Origin: Tepidisphaeraceae bacterium
Lineage (GTDB): Bacteria; Planctomycetota; Phycisphaerae; Tepidisphaerales; Tepidisphaeraceae
Assembly (NCBI GenBank): GCA_035998445.1
Contig: DASYHQ010000032.1
Location: 179,444-243,443 of the forward strand
Reading direction: 5' to 3'
DNA length: 64,000 nt
Below, one piece after another: positions 1-8,163 of the stretch; positions within the stretch are counted from its first letter, which is position 1; every line of letters begins with the position of its first letter. Below the pieces are notes generated by a model, which worked only from the letters and a program-made list of their open reading frames with translations, was not told the DNA's origin and did no database searches. The translations under genes and the position numbers were made by a program.

Positions 1-252
1 GGCGGGCTGGCGTTTGGCTTCATCGTTCCCTTGATCGGCCAGCGATTCGACTGGAACCTGACAGAGCGATTCACCGACTACCGCCGAGAACGCAGCCGCC
101 GGATGGAGCAGGACGAACAGCAGGCGATCGACCGCATCCTGCAGAAGGTGCACGAGCACGGCATGAACAGCCTCAGCCGTAGCGACCGCAATACGCTGAA
201 GCGCGCCACCGAACGCCAGCGCGTCTCCGATGCCCGACGGCGCGTGCGATAG
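1..252 (+). CDS. C-terminal end of a rhomboid-like membrane protease (5' truncated by window edge)
   Basis: The reading frame is open from the first base and ends at the TAG at 250-252, so only the last 83 residues are visible. It begins with a glycine-rich hydrophobic stretch (GGLAFGFIVPL) that fits the end of the last membrane helix of a rhomboid, followed by a charged cytoplasmic tail with the motif DRILQKVHEHGMNSL. Planctomycete rhomboid-family proteins commonly end with such a tail. The catalytic Ser and His are not in the window, so activity cannot be judged. The rhomboid assignment is by recall of tail style; another polytopic membrane protein with the same tail is possible. Confidence 0.6.
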   Translation, partial: GGLAFGFIVPLIGQRFDWNLTERFTDYRRERSRRMEQDEQQAIDRILQKVHEHGMNSLSRSDRNTLKRATERQRVSDARRRVR

Positions 253-323
253 TGTCCGCGTGCGCCATTGCGGACAGGCTTGCGCCATCCTGTTACAATC
301 GTCGGCCCCTGCGAGGAACACCC

Positions 324-1415
324 ATGATGTACCGCTCTGTCGCCGTCTCTATCACCGTTGCCATGCTTGGCGCATCCTGTGGCGAAAAGGCCCCTGCGAC
401 CGCCACGCCCCCGAAGCAGTCGATGCTCGCCGCGCCCGCGGCACAGCCGACCAAGGGGAAGGTCGTCAGCAACGTCACCGCCACGCCCGTCGCCCCGGCC
501 GACGCGCGGTTGACGCTGTATTGCCTGGCCATTCCGGGCATCGATCACGTCGCGCAATCGAAGATGCTGAAGGGCCAGCTCATCGAGCGCACCGGTTGGA
601 ACGACTTCTACATCATCCACGGCGAGACCGAGAGCATCCTCTACTACGGTTACTACAAGGACTTCATCGGCAGCGCCAACCCGAAAGAGAAGCAGCGGGC
701 CGAGGCCGACCGGGCGAAGATCGTGTCGTTTCGCGACTCCAGGTCCGACCGCCCGTTCCGCGGGGCGGCGTTCGTCGACCTGAGCACGCCCGACCCCGAG
801 GGGCCACCGGAATGGAACCTGGCAAACACGCCCGCGGACCGCATGTGGACGCTGCAGATCGCCGTCTACAAGGACAGCCCGCTTCGCAAGCAGTACGCGG
901 TCGATGCGGTGCGCGAGGCGCGTAAGCAGGGGATCGAAGCCTACTATCATCACGGCCAGAGCGTTAGTTCGGTGTGCATTGGCGCCTACCCGCGTCAGGC
1001 GCTGCGCGAACAGGAGACCGCGACGGCCGAAACGCAAAATTCCGACCAACCGATCGTCGTCCTGCCCGCTCCGCTGCCCGCTGGCGCGGGGGGCGACTTC
1101 TACGTCAACGAAGGCGGGCGCAGGGTGAAGGCCCAGGTGATGGCACCACGCGTCGAACCCGTCGATCCGGCCCTGCTCGCGGCCATGAAGGCGTTCCCGC
1201 ATTACTCGGTGAACGGGGAACAGACGATGACCCGCGCCAGGCACAAGCGCACGGGGCGTGAAGTGCAGGTGTTCGACCCGTCGGTGATCGTGGAGATCGA
1301 CCGGCCGCGCTCGGCCCTTGCCGACCGTCCGCAGCCAGCGGCGCCGCAACTCATCAATCCCAGCGGTACAAGCCGGCAGCGTGGTGTGAACCATCTGCGG
1401 GGCCTGGAGGATTGA
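324..1415 (+). CDS. Probable lipoprotein with SPOR-like domain
   Basis: The product has 363 residues. The start at 324 is chosen because GAGGAA lies about six bases upstream and the protein then opens with a signal peptide (MMYRSVAVSITVAMLGASC); the frame is open further upstream to 252. Cys19 is a plausible lipidation site, although the residue three before it is Gly, not the usual Leu. Residues about 20-60 are an Ala/Pro/Thr-rich linker. Around residues 176-225 the pattern LQIAVYKDS ... AVREARKQGIEAYYHH resembles a SPOR domain, a fold that binds denuded peptidoglycan, but this is by eye only. It lies six bases before rdgB. I do not recognise a specific function; a cell-envelope role is the best guess. 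Confidence 0.6.
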   Translation: MMYRSVAVSITVAMLGASCGEKAPATATPPKQSMLAAPAAQPTKGKVVSNVTATPVAPADARLTLYCLAIPGIDHVAQSKMLKGQLIERTGWNDFYIIHGETESILYYGYYKDFIGSANPKEKQRAEADRAKIVSFRDSRSDRPFRGAAFVDLSTPDPEGPPEWNLANTPADRMWTLQIAVYKDSPLRKQYAVDAVREARKQGIEAYYHHGQSVSSVCIGAYPRQALREQETATAETQNSDQPIVVLPAPLPAGAGGDFYVNEGGRRVKAQVMAPRVEPVDPALLAAMKAFPHYSVNGEQTMTRARHKRTGREVQVFDPSVIVEIDRPRSALADRPQPAAPQLINPSGTSRQRGVNHLRGLED

Positions 1416-1421
1416 AAATCG

Positions 1422-2087
1422 ATGAAGTTGCTCGTCGCCACGAAGAACGCGGGAAAGGTGAGGGAGTTCGCAGACCTCCTGCGCTCCACCGGCTTTGATT
1501 GCGTCGCCCTTTCTTCGCTGGACGCCGAGATTCCCACGCCTGAGGAGACCGGCGAAACCTTTCGCGCCAATGCCTGCTTGAAGGCAACCTATTATGCCAG
1601 AGCGGCGCAATCCTGGGCTCTGGCTGATGATAGTGGGCTGGAAGTGGACGCGCTCGATGGCAAGCCCGGCGTGGTCAGCAGCCGCTGGGCTGAATTGCAC
1701 GACGCCGGCTCGGGCGACGCCGCCAATAACGTTTTGCTGCTCCAGCAGATGATCGACGTTCCCGAAGAACGCCGGACCGCCCGGTTCGTTTGCGTGCTGG
1801 CTCTGGCCGACCCGGCGGGGCGGATCGTGCTGACGGCGCGGGACACAATCGAGGGCCGGTTGCTTTCGGGGGGGCGCGGTGGCAACGGCTTCGGGTATGA
1901 TCCGCTCTTCCTCGTCCAGGCGCTGGGCCGGACGACCGCGGAACTGACGGCGGCTGAGAAGCACGAGATCAGCCACCGTGGCAAAGCCCTTCGGCGATTG
2001 CGCTCGCTGATGCAGGAGTTCCTGCCGATGACGCCCTCGACGCAACAGCAGGCGATGGCCTCGACCCCTCAACCGACGGAACTATGA
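1422..2087 (+). CDS. rdgB: XTP/dITP diphosphatase (HAM1 family)
   Basis: The product has 221 residues. This family hydrolyses non-canonical purine triphosphates (XTP, dITP, ITP) to monophosphates in the cytoplasm, keeping them out of DNA and RNA. Family signatures are visible in order: TKNAGKVREF near the N-terminus (phosphate binding), DDSGLEVDAL at about 69-78 (metal and catalytic aspartates), FGYDPLF at about 157 and SHRGKAL at about 184 (base recognition). The protein is about 20 residues longer than the usual 200, the excess being a Gln/Thr-rich C-terminal tail. Its stop codon overlaps the next start (ATGA at 2084-2087), which suggests translational coupling to the universal stress protein gene. 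Confidence 0.95.
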   Translation: MKLLVATKNAGKVREFADLLRSTGFDCVALSSLDAEIPTPEETGETFRANACLKATYYARAAQSWALADDSGLEVDALDGKPGVVSSRWAELHDAGSGDAANNVLLLQQMIDVPEERRTARFVCVLALADPAGRIVLTARDTIEGRLLSGGRGGNGFGYDPLFLVQALGRTTAELTAAEKHEISHRGKALRRLRSLMQEFLPMTPSTQQQAMASTPQPTEL

Positions 2088-2500
2088 GCCGAATCCTCGT
2101 TTCAGTCAGCAGCCCCTACGCCGCCGAGCGCGTGGTGGAGACCGTCTCCGACCTCGCCAGCCGCATGGGTAGCGAGGTTCTAGTCGTCCACGTCTCGCGT
2201 CCCAGCGGTGGCCAGATGCGCGAGCAGGAACAAGCCGACGGCGAGGCCGCCATCTCCCTGCTTCGCGAACGCATGCAATCGATGGGCGTCGAGGTCCAAT
2301 CCCTCCTGCTCTTCAGCGACGACATTGCCCGCGCCATCCTCAACACCGCCACCGAACATCACGTGTCGCTGATCGTGCTGGGACTGACCGGTAAGAACGT
2401 CTTCGCGCGCCTGCTGGCGGGGAACGTGCCGGTGGAACTGATTAAGAACACGAAGATTCCGGTGCTGATGATTCCGCCGGATTGGTCGGGGACGGTGTAA
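2084..2500 (+). CDS. Universal stress protein (UspA family)
   Basis: The product has 138 residues, one Usp domain. It starts with the first beta strand (MSRILVSVSSPYAAERVVE) and ends with the strand IPVLMIP. The segment GLTGKNVFARLLAGNVPVEL matches the nucleotide-binding G-x2-G-x9-G-type loop of ATP-binding Usp proteins, although not every glycine is in register. Usp proteins are cytoplasmic and help survival under stress or starvation; their targets vary. The start overlaps the rdgB stop by four bases, so the two genes probably share a transcript, possibly with the upstream lipoprotein gene. Confidence 0.85.
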   Translation: MSRILVSVSSPYAAERVVETVSDLASRMGSEVLVVHVSRPSGGQMREQEQADGEAAISLLRERMQSMGVEVQSLLLFSDDIARAILNTATEHHVSLIVLGLTGKNVFARLLAGNVPVELIKNTKIPVLMIPPDWSGTV

Positions 2501-2666
2501 GGGGCTTGGTTAGATAAACGGAAGGCGGCGAGAAAGTTTTGTAGGTCGCACTTTCAGCACTGTCTGGCGGATCAGATCGAGAGACGCGAACGAGCGCAAC
2601 ACTGAAAGTGTCATCCCTCATTCGCCTTAAGGCTAGCGGACGAAACCCTGTCGCCTCGTGCGCACT

Positions 2667-2759
2667 TGTCATCCCGACGGGAGCTTTGGCGACCTGAGGG
2701 ATCTCAAATTGCGGACGGTCTCGGCCTTTGGAGATCCCTCAGGTCGCCAAGGGATGACA
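2667..2759. repeat. Long inverted repeat between convergent genes (stretch 2501-2850)
   Basis: The right arm at 2731-2759 is 29 bases and is the exact reverse complement of 2667-2675 plus 2686-2705; the left arm carries a 10-base insertion (2676-2685). The core arm contains GGCGACCTGAGGGATCTC. It sits between the convergent usp and scpB genes and could terminate transcription from both sides, but there is no clear T-run. The rest of the 350-base gene-free stretch shows no coding potential or RNA that I recognise. Confidence 0.7.
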
Positions 2760-2850
2760 GGCCACTGGTCTACGGATCGACTACAGTACGGGCTACAAGC
2801 GCGAAGAATCACCCGACCACCGACTCCACTTGCGGCTCCCTTAGCATCTC

Positions 2851-3558
2851 CTACTTCGGCGCCTTGAAATTCTCCGGCTGTGGCAGGTCCTTCAGCGTAT
2901 TCAGCCCGAATAACTCCAAGAATCGCTTCGTCGTTCCATACAGAATCGGCCGCCCCGGCTCCTCTGCCCGGCCGGCGATCTTGACCAGGTGCTTTTCCAT
3001 CAGCGAGCGGATCGTCTCACCACACGCCACGCCGCGGACGGCTTCGATGTCGGCGCGCAGGATCGGTTGCTTGTAAGCGATGATCGCCAGCGACTCGAGC
3101 GCCGCCTTGGTCAGCTTCGCATCGACTTCTTTCTGGTACAGCTTCTTCAGGTGCTCGCCGAACTCCGGTAGCGTGAGGATCTGATAGCCACCGGCGACCT
3201 GTTCGATGCGGAACGCCCGGCCAGTCTCGGTGTACTGTTTGTTCAGCGCCTTGACGCCTGCCCGCACCGGCTTGGTCGAGCTCAGCCCCATCAGGTCCGC
3301 CAGTCGGCCTGCGGTCAACGGTGATAACGTGCCCAGCAAAAGAGCCTCAATCAACGGTGTGTTGATCGGCTCGGCAGTCGCTTCCGGCGAAGCATCCGCG
3401 TCCTGTAGATCGGCCTCCACCGCGCCGTCCCGCTGTTCGGCCGTGCCTTCCTCCGCAGTCGGCTCCTCGGGTGTGGTTTCGGCAGCGGGGGCCTCTTTGC
3501 CGATGGCCTGTTCGACGGGCGTCTGCGGTTCATCGATTGACGGTTCGGTGGTTTCCAT
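2851..3558 (-). CDS. scpB: Segregation and condensation protein B
   Basis: The product has 235 residues. ScpB binds the kleisin ScpA and, with SMC, forms the bacterial condensin complex for chromosome segregation. After a long acidic, Glu/Ala-rich N-terminal region (residues 1-65) come two winged-helix units: the first with NTPLIEALLLGTLSPLTAGRLADLMG, the second with LESLAIIAYKQPILRADIEAVRGV, the family's hallmark. The C-terminus RPILYGTTKRFLELFGL is also typical. The ATG at 3558 is preferred over an upstream in-frame start because the extra residues are Arg/Pro-rich and unlike the family. No scpA is adjacent, which differs from the common scpA-scpB pairing. Confidence 0.92.
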   Translation of the reverse strand: METTEPSIDEPQTPVEQAIGKEAPAAETTPEEPTAEEGTAEQRDGAVEADLQDADASPEATAEPINTPLIEALLLGTLSPLTAGRLADLMGLSSTKPVRAGVKALNKQYTETGRAFRIEQVAGGYQILTLPEFGEHLKKLYQKEVDAKLTKAALESLAIIAYKQPILRADIEAVRGVACGETIRSLMEKHLVKIAGRAEEPGRPILYGTTKRFLELFGLNTLKDLPQPENFKAPK

Positions 3559-3721
3559 GCGCGCTGAAAAGTGGGGTACGAATGATGAACGAAATCCGGC
3601 CCTGCGACGCCGGACAAACGGGAACGGTCGAGAAGCAGCAGGGATGCCCGGGGAGAATTGTATCGGTTGTGGTGCGAGCCGCAATGATGGGCAAGGAGAC
3701 GCCGAGCGGCTCGGTGCATCT

Positions 3722-5368
3722 CTACCCGCGAACCGCCCGCAGTTTCGCCAAAGCGGTTTGTTCGATCTGGCGCACGCGTTGGGCGGAGATGCCCATGGTC
3801 ACCGCGATCTCGTCCGGCGCGACGGGGAGGCCCCGTTCGTTGAGACCGAAGCGCGACATCAGAACCTGCGTCTCCCGGCCGCTCAGCCGCTGCAGCAGTT
3901 GCGCAACCTCATCGCGATGTGCGAGGCGGTCGTTACTGGACGCCATGCGGGAATCCGGCAGCGATTGAAGCAGCCCATGTGCCAGGTCGACCGACGGCCC
4001 GGCGGCCTGCATCCGTGGCACGCTGCGGGCAAAGCCCTTCATGAGCGCCAGCGTCGCGTACGTGCAGAACTTGTTGCCGCGGTGCACGTCGAAGCTCTCA
4101 GCGGCGCGGATGAGCGACAGGTTACCATCGCTCACCAGTTCCATCATCGAAACGCCCGGCCGAACGTGCTTGCGGGCCACGCTGACGACGAGCCGCAGGT
4201 TGGCCTGCACGATCGCGTTCTTCGTCTCGGTCGCCTTGGCCAGTTGCGATTCCAGCGTCCTCAACTCGCGCGATCGCGCCATCTGCGGCTCAAGTTTTCG
4301 CCGGGCCTGTACGAAACGATACTTGTGATAATTGAACTTCAGGAACAGCGCCCGTTCCTGCTGCGGCGACAGCAACGGCGTGCGGTACAACGCCTGCAGG
4401 TAGGGGGGCAGATCACGCGGCACGCGACTATCGAGCGGCGACGACGGCGCAGCGGTCATCCCGCCATCCGCACCGGTGATCGCCCGAATGATCTCGTCGC
4501 TGTCCGACTGGTGATAGAGCGGATCGTCGATAAAGCGGACCTTGCGGGCCGACACCTTGTCGATCCGCCGATCCATCAGCGCGCGATACACGACCCATCG
4601 GGGCCGACCGATTCGCCTCGCGATCGCTTTCAACGAACGCCCACGCCGTGCGCCGCGCGAAATTCGCGCCCGCTCCGCATCGCTCAGTGGCGCGGCCGCC
4701 AGTGGCAGAACGGCATCGGCGGGATGTTCCGCATCCCACTTCCGCAGCGTGTGCAAAATCGTCAATGGCGACCGACTCATGCGCCGCCCGAGCCGCCGGG
4801 CGATCTCGTCTTCCCAGCACCGCGACCGCACCGCCAATCGCCGTGCCTGGCGGACGATCCGCTCACGCTCGACCATGGAGACGAGCGACACGTTCGCGCT
4901 CGTCATCACCTGCTGGCGCTGGGCGTTGATGAACCGCTCGACGCTGCTCAGCAGGAATCCCACGCGTCGTTTGCCATCGGCGAACGTAAACCGCCTGGCC
5001 GGCAGCCCCCGGCGGCGCCACCGTTGGATAGTCTTACTGGCAACGTTGAACTGTTCGGTGACATCGTCGATTGATAGCACGGGCTCAGGTTGGCTGGCGA
5101 CGTCCAGTTCGAGCGTGTCGCTGACGCGTTCGATCAGCAGCCCTAGATCGTGCTGCAAGGCCGCCCCGGCCAGCATGTCTTCCGACACGCTCTTGGGGCG
5201 GTAGCCGGTGATGCGATACATCACAAAGTCGGACGGATAGGCTTTGCAGGATTCGACGGTGTGTAGCAGTGACTCCGCGTTGCCGAGCTGCGCCTGTCGG
5301 ACATCAATGGGGGTAAAACCCATCTGCCGACTTAGGGCCGCCAAGGTGTCAATCCGGAAGTTTACCAC
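3722..5368 (-). CDS. Sigma-70 family factor with internal helix-turn-helix insertion
   Basis: The product has 548 residues with a GTG start. The C-terminal half is a sigma-70 core: region 2 (about 390-455: LRLVVSVARKHV, then SDGNLSLIRAAESFD and FCTYATLALMKG) and region 4 (about 497-545: ending QRVRQIEQTALAKLR). The N-terminal half is unusual. Residues about 98-147 (SIDDVTEQFNVASKTIQRWRRRGL followed by GKRRVGFLLSSVERFI) form a MerR/excisionase-like helix-turn-helix, and about 210-270 adds a second basic segment (SDAERARISRGARRGRSLKAIARRIGR) that looks like another DNA-binding helix pair. No clear anti-sigma gene is adjacent. It is probably an alternative sigma factor; the promoter it reads is unknown. 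Related long sigma factors occur in planctomycetes. Confidence 0.85.
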   Translation of the reverse strand: MVNFRIDTLAALSRQMGFTPIDVRQAQLGNAESLLHTVESCKAYPSDFVMYRITGYRPKSVSEDMLAGAALQHDLGLLIERVSDTLELDVASQPEPVLSIDDVTEQFNVASKTIQRWRRRGLPARRFTFADGKRRVGFLLSSVERFINAQRQQVMTSANVSLVSMVERERIVRQARRLAVRSRCWEDEIARRLGRRMSRSPLTILHTLRKWDAEHPADAVLPLAAAPLSDAERARISRGARRGRSLKAIARRIGRPRWVVYRALMDRRIDKVSARKVRFIDDPLYHQSDSDEIIRAITGADGGMTAAPSSPLDSRVPRDLPPYLQALYRTPLLSPQQERALFLKFNYHKYRFVQARRKLEPQMARSRELRTLESQLAKATETKNAIVQANLRLVVSVARKHVRPGVSMMELVSDGNLSLIRAAESFDVHRGNKFCTYATLALMKGFARSVPRMQAAGPSVDLAHGLLQSLPDSRMASSNDRLAHRDEVAQLLQRLSGRETQVLMSRFGLNERGLPVAPDEIAVTMGISAQRVRQIEQTALAKLRAVRG

Positions 5369-5507
5369 TGTTAATGATTATCCAACCCTTTCCGGCCCCG
5401 GTCAACGCTAAACCACCCACAGCGGCAATCCATCGACCGGCCGAGCCCGCTATGGGCTATCGGCCGATTGACAACTATCGCTGCAGCGCCTGTAATCCGC
5501 TGACCCT

Positions 5508-5589
5508 GCAGGAGTGGCGGAATTGGCAGACGCGCGGGATTTAGGTTCCCGTACCGCAAGGTGTAGGGGTTCGACCCCCCTCTCCTGCA
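5508..5589 (+). tRNA. tRNA-Leu(UAG)
   Basis: The acceptor arms GCAGGAG (5508-5514) and CTCCTGC (5582-5588) pair perfectly, with A at 5589 as discriminator; CCA is not encoded. The anticodon stem CGGGA/TCCCG (5535-5539 and 5547-5551) encloses the loop TTTAGGT, giving anticodon TAG at 5542-5544. A long variable arm and a TTCGACC T-loop with a GGGG/CCCC stem support a class II leucine tRNA. It stands alone between two genes read in the opposite direction. Confidence 0.95.
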
Positions 5590-5686
5590 TTCAGAAAGAC
5601 GGATTTTCGGGGGATTTCGGGCGGACGAATGCCTATTCGTCTAACTTTTCGTCCACTTCTTCAAGGGGCGGGCGGCCACCGGATCC

Positions 5687-7963
5687 TTACTGCTCGCCAT
5701 TGGATGGGATAGTGCCAGACCGCGGCAACCGGCCAGGGTGAGGTGGCACGGTTTGTAAGATCGGCGGCTGCTCGAGGAACAAGGCTTCGCGCGCGATGGA
5801 GCTGGCATCGGGGGTGATGCAGAACCGGAAGGCGTGCTCGCCGCGGTCCTGGACCGGCATCCGGTCACTGGATGCGTTGGCAGGCACGGCGTCGCAAGCG
5901 TATGGGGTGGAGCGGGCGATCGTGGCGCGGGTGACGCCGTCGCTGCTGTCGAAGTTGTAGAGCGAGTCGGAGGCAAAACCGACGTCGCCTTGCTGGCCAT
6001 GAATGACGACCCAGCGACCGCCGGGCACTTCACCCAGCGGCCCGCGCGTGATCTGTCCACCGGGCACGTCGAACGTCGCACGGTCGCCGGCGGGCAGGAT
6101 CAGCTTCAACCGCGGCCCGCGCTCGTTCCAGAAGAGTCGGGCTGATGCCTGCACCACGTTGCTCCCATGACACAGCGCCAGCGTCAGATCGATCTCAGAC
6201 CGCGCACCGGCCAAGTGGACGGCCAACGCGGCGCGGTACGGGCCGCTCTCGATGACCCTGCTCGATTTTACGGTCCATTGTTCCACTTCGTCACTCTGGT
6301 GCGTGCCTCGTTCCGTCATGTCACCCCACGATCCCTGGCCGTCGGTGAACAGCGCGAACGTCAGGCCAGGATCTGCCAATAGCGTGCGACCGTTATGCCA
6401 AATCTGAACGCCGGCCGCGCCGGGCGTGGCGGTGACGGTGAGCGTGTCGTTGGCGATTGTGCCTTCGCCCGTCGTGCGCGCAGCGCCTTCACCGCCAATG
6501 GGCGCGGCGCCCTCGACCCATGCCAGGTCATAGATTGTCCAACCTCGCGGCGGAAGCTCCGCGAACGTGAGGACGCGCTGCCGCCACGGGATGTTCCGCA
6601 TGAACGCGTTCTCCACCGCGACCCGCTGGAACGCAACGGCCCTGCCTGACCCGTCCATCAGCTGCAATGGCAGAAGGTCGGCACGATCCTGATAGGCGAA
6701 GACGGGACGGTAATCCACCGCGGCCTCGAGCTCGACGTACCCGGCGAACGCCTCGTCGTGCGGGTTGAAGAGCAACAGCGGGACCGCCGCCGGCATGTCG
6801 CCGACCGCCGCTTCAACGTTGCGCGTGTCGACCTGCGTTTGCAGATCGTTGATGGCCGCGAACTCCGCCGCCGCCGCGTCGTACTGCACGCCCCCAACCC
6901 ACTGACGCTGCTCGTCCATCGCCCGTTCGATCGACGTCCCCGGCAGGATGTCGTGAAAGCTATTGAAGAGCAAACCGTCCCATGCCCGTGCGAGCTGCGC
7001 GTGCGCGGCGCCAGCATCGGACGTAGGGTCCGTGACGACATCGGCGACAGCGTCGCTCACCTTCTGCGCCCGCAGCACGGCGGCCTCGGCGCGGCGGTAG
7101 GCGAACTTGAAGGTGGCTGCGCTGCTGTAGCATCCCCGCAGGGTAAATCCCAGTTCGCCGGCGACCACCGGCACGAAGTCGTCCGGCTTCGATTGGAGCT
7201 CGGCGCGTAGCGCGTCGAACAGTTGGTGCAGGCCCGAGAACCGAACGGTGACGCCCGGATGCGCGTCGCGCCACGCGAGCAAATCGAGGATCTGACGGCG
7301 CGTCGGCCCGCCGCCGTGGTTGCCGAGGCCCATGAAGCAGGCGACGTTCTGCAGCCCTTGATCCATCGCCTCCTTCAGGCAGTGGTCAAGCCGTGCAGGC
7401 ACCTCGGCGCGTTCGCACCCGTACCATCCCTGCCGCGGCCGGTACGCCATCACGCGGTCGCCGCCCACCCCTTGCCAGTGGAAGACGGACCGTTCGATTG
7501 GCAACTGCGCCACCGCCGGGCGCGTGCAGGCGAACGCGGTGATGCCGTGGCGCCGCAGGATATCGGGCAACCCGCCCGAATGTCCGAAGCTGTCGGCGGC
7601 CCACGCCACCGTGACGTCCCTGCCGAACCGGTCGCGGAAGTATCGCGTGCCGGCCTCGAAATGCCGGTCGATGACGGCGGTGCAGGGCAGGTTGGTGTCC
7701 ATCTGGACGACGGTCCCCCCGACGACGTCCCACCGGCCATCCTCGATGCGCCGGCGAATCTGCCGGAACGCGTGCGGGTCGAGGCGTTCCACGTGCTGGT
7801 AGATCGCCGCCTCGCCGCGGACGAACGTCAGTTCCGGAAACTCGTCCATCAGGTTCAGGACGGTGCGGATGGTGGTCAGCGCCTCGTTCAAGCCTTCGCG
7901 CCAGTCCCACAGCCAGACCGGATCGAGATGCGCGTTCGGGATGACATGGATCACGGTCTTCAT
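5687..7963 (-). CDS. Glycoside hydrolase family 38 alpha-mannosidase
   Basis: The product has 758 residues. GH38 enzymes are zinc-dependent retaining alpha-mannosidases. The zinc-binding HLDPVWLW lies at residues 12-19 and the nucleophile is Asp124 in AWAADSFGHSGG. The central three-helix domain and the C-terminal beta-sandwich region (for example VPLLLFNPHDEAFAGYVELE) follow in family order, and the length is within the usual range. No signal peptide is seen, so it is probably cytoplasmic. An AGAGGAA site lies about nine bases before the ATG. It is divergent from the DeoR-type regulator at 8152, whose likely operators lie in the shared intergenic region, so it is probably part of the same sugar regulon. 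Confidence 0.93.
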   Translation of the reverse strand: MKTVIHVIPNAHLDPVWLWDWREGLNEALTTIRTVLNLMDEFPELTFVRGEAAIYQHVERLDPHAFRQIRRRIEDGRWDVVGGTVVQMDTNLPCTAVIDRHFEAGTRYFRDRFGRDVTVAWAADSFGHSGGLPDILRRHGITAFACTRPAVAQLPIERSVFHWQGVGGDRVMAYRPRQGWYGCERAEVPARLDHCLKEAMDQGLQNVACFMGLGNHGGGPTRRQILDLLAWRDAHPGVTVRFSGLHQLFDALRAELQSKPDDFVPVVAGELGFTLRGCYSSAATFKFAYRRAEAAVLRAQKVSDAVADVVTDPTSDAGAAHAQLARAWDGLLFNSFHDILPGTSIERAMDEQRQWVGGVQYDAAAAEFAAINDLQTQVDTRNVEAAVGDMPAAVPLLLFNPHDEAFAGYVELEAAVDYRPVFAYQDRADLLPLQLMDGSGRAVAFQRVAVENAFMRNIPWRQRVLTFAELPPRGWTIYDLAWVEGAAPIGGEGAARTTGEGTIANDTLTVTATPGAAGVQIWHNGRTLLADPGLTFALFTDGQGSWGDMTERGTHQSDEVEQWTVKSSRVIESGPYRAALAVHLAGARSEIDLTLALCHGSNVVQASARLFWNERGPRLKLILPAGDRATFDVPGGQITRGPLGEVPGGRWVVIHGQQGDVGFASDSLYNFDSSDGVTRATIARSTPYACDAVPANASSDRMPVQDRGEHAFRFCITPDASSIAREALFLEQPPILQTVPPHPGRLPRSGTIPSNGEQ

Positions 7964-8107
7964 GGATTTGCGTTCCTCTCGTTTCTCGCTTGGCTTCTCG
8001 TTTTAACGTGCTGTCGCCGACGGTCAGCAATGATTACAGGTCGCGCCGCCCGTGACTAGCTCCGGAGACATATATGGTTCGACGCCAGTGCAGGTGGCAA
8101 GTTGCAC

Positions 8108-8163
8108 GTGAACATCCTTGACGATGGTGAACGATTAGTTAACATTTGTTCATGTTCGTTCAC
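8108..8163. promoter_or_regulatory. Candidate DeoR operator cluster between GH38 and the regulator gene
   Basis: Four copies of one hexamer in opposing orientation are visible: GTGAAC at 8108-8113 and 8127-8132, then GTTCAT at 8148-8153 and GTTCAC at 8158-8163. They form nested inverted repeats spanning the divergent promoter region and the regulator's own start codon. DeoR-family proteins bind repeated short motifs and often repress themselves; that this cluster is the operator is an inference. Confidence 0.5.

Noticed and set aside
78..2072. Long open frame antisense to the lipoprotein and rdgB genes
   Set aside because: Arg/His/Gly-rich composition typical of a GC-rich shadow frame, no recognisable motif, and it opposes a secure rdgB gene.
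3206..5074. 622-codon open frame antisense to the sigma factor
   Set aside because: The sigma factor on the other strand has clear region 2 and region 4 motifs; this frame has low-complexity Arg/Pro-rich sequence.
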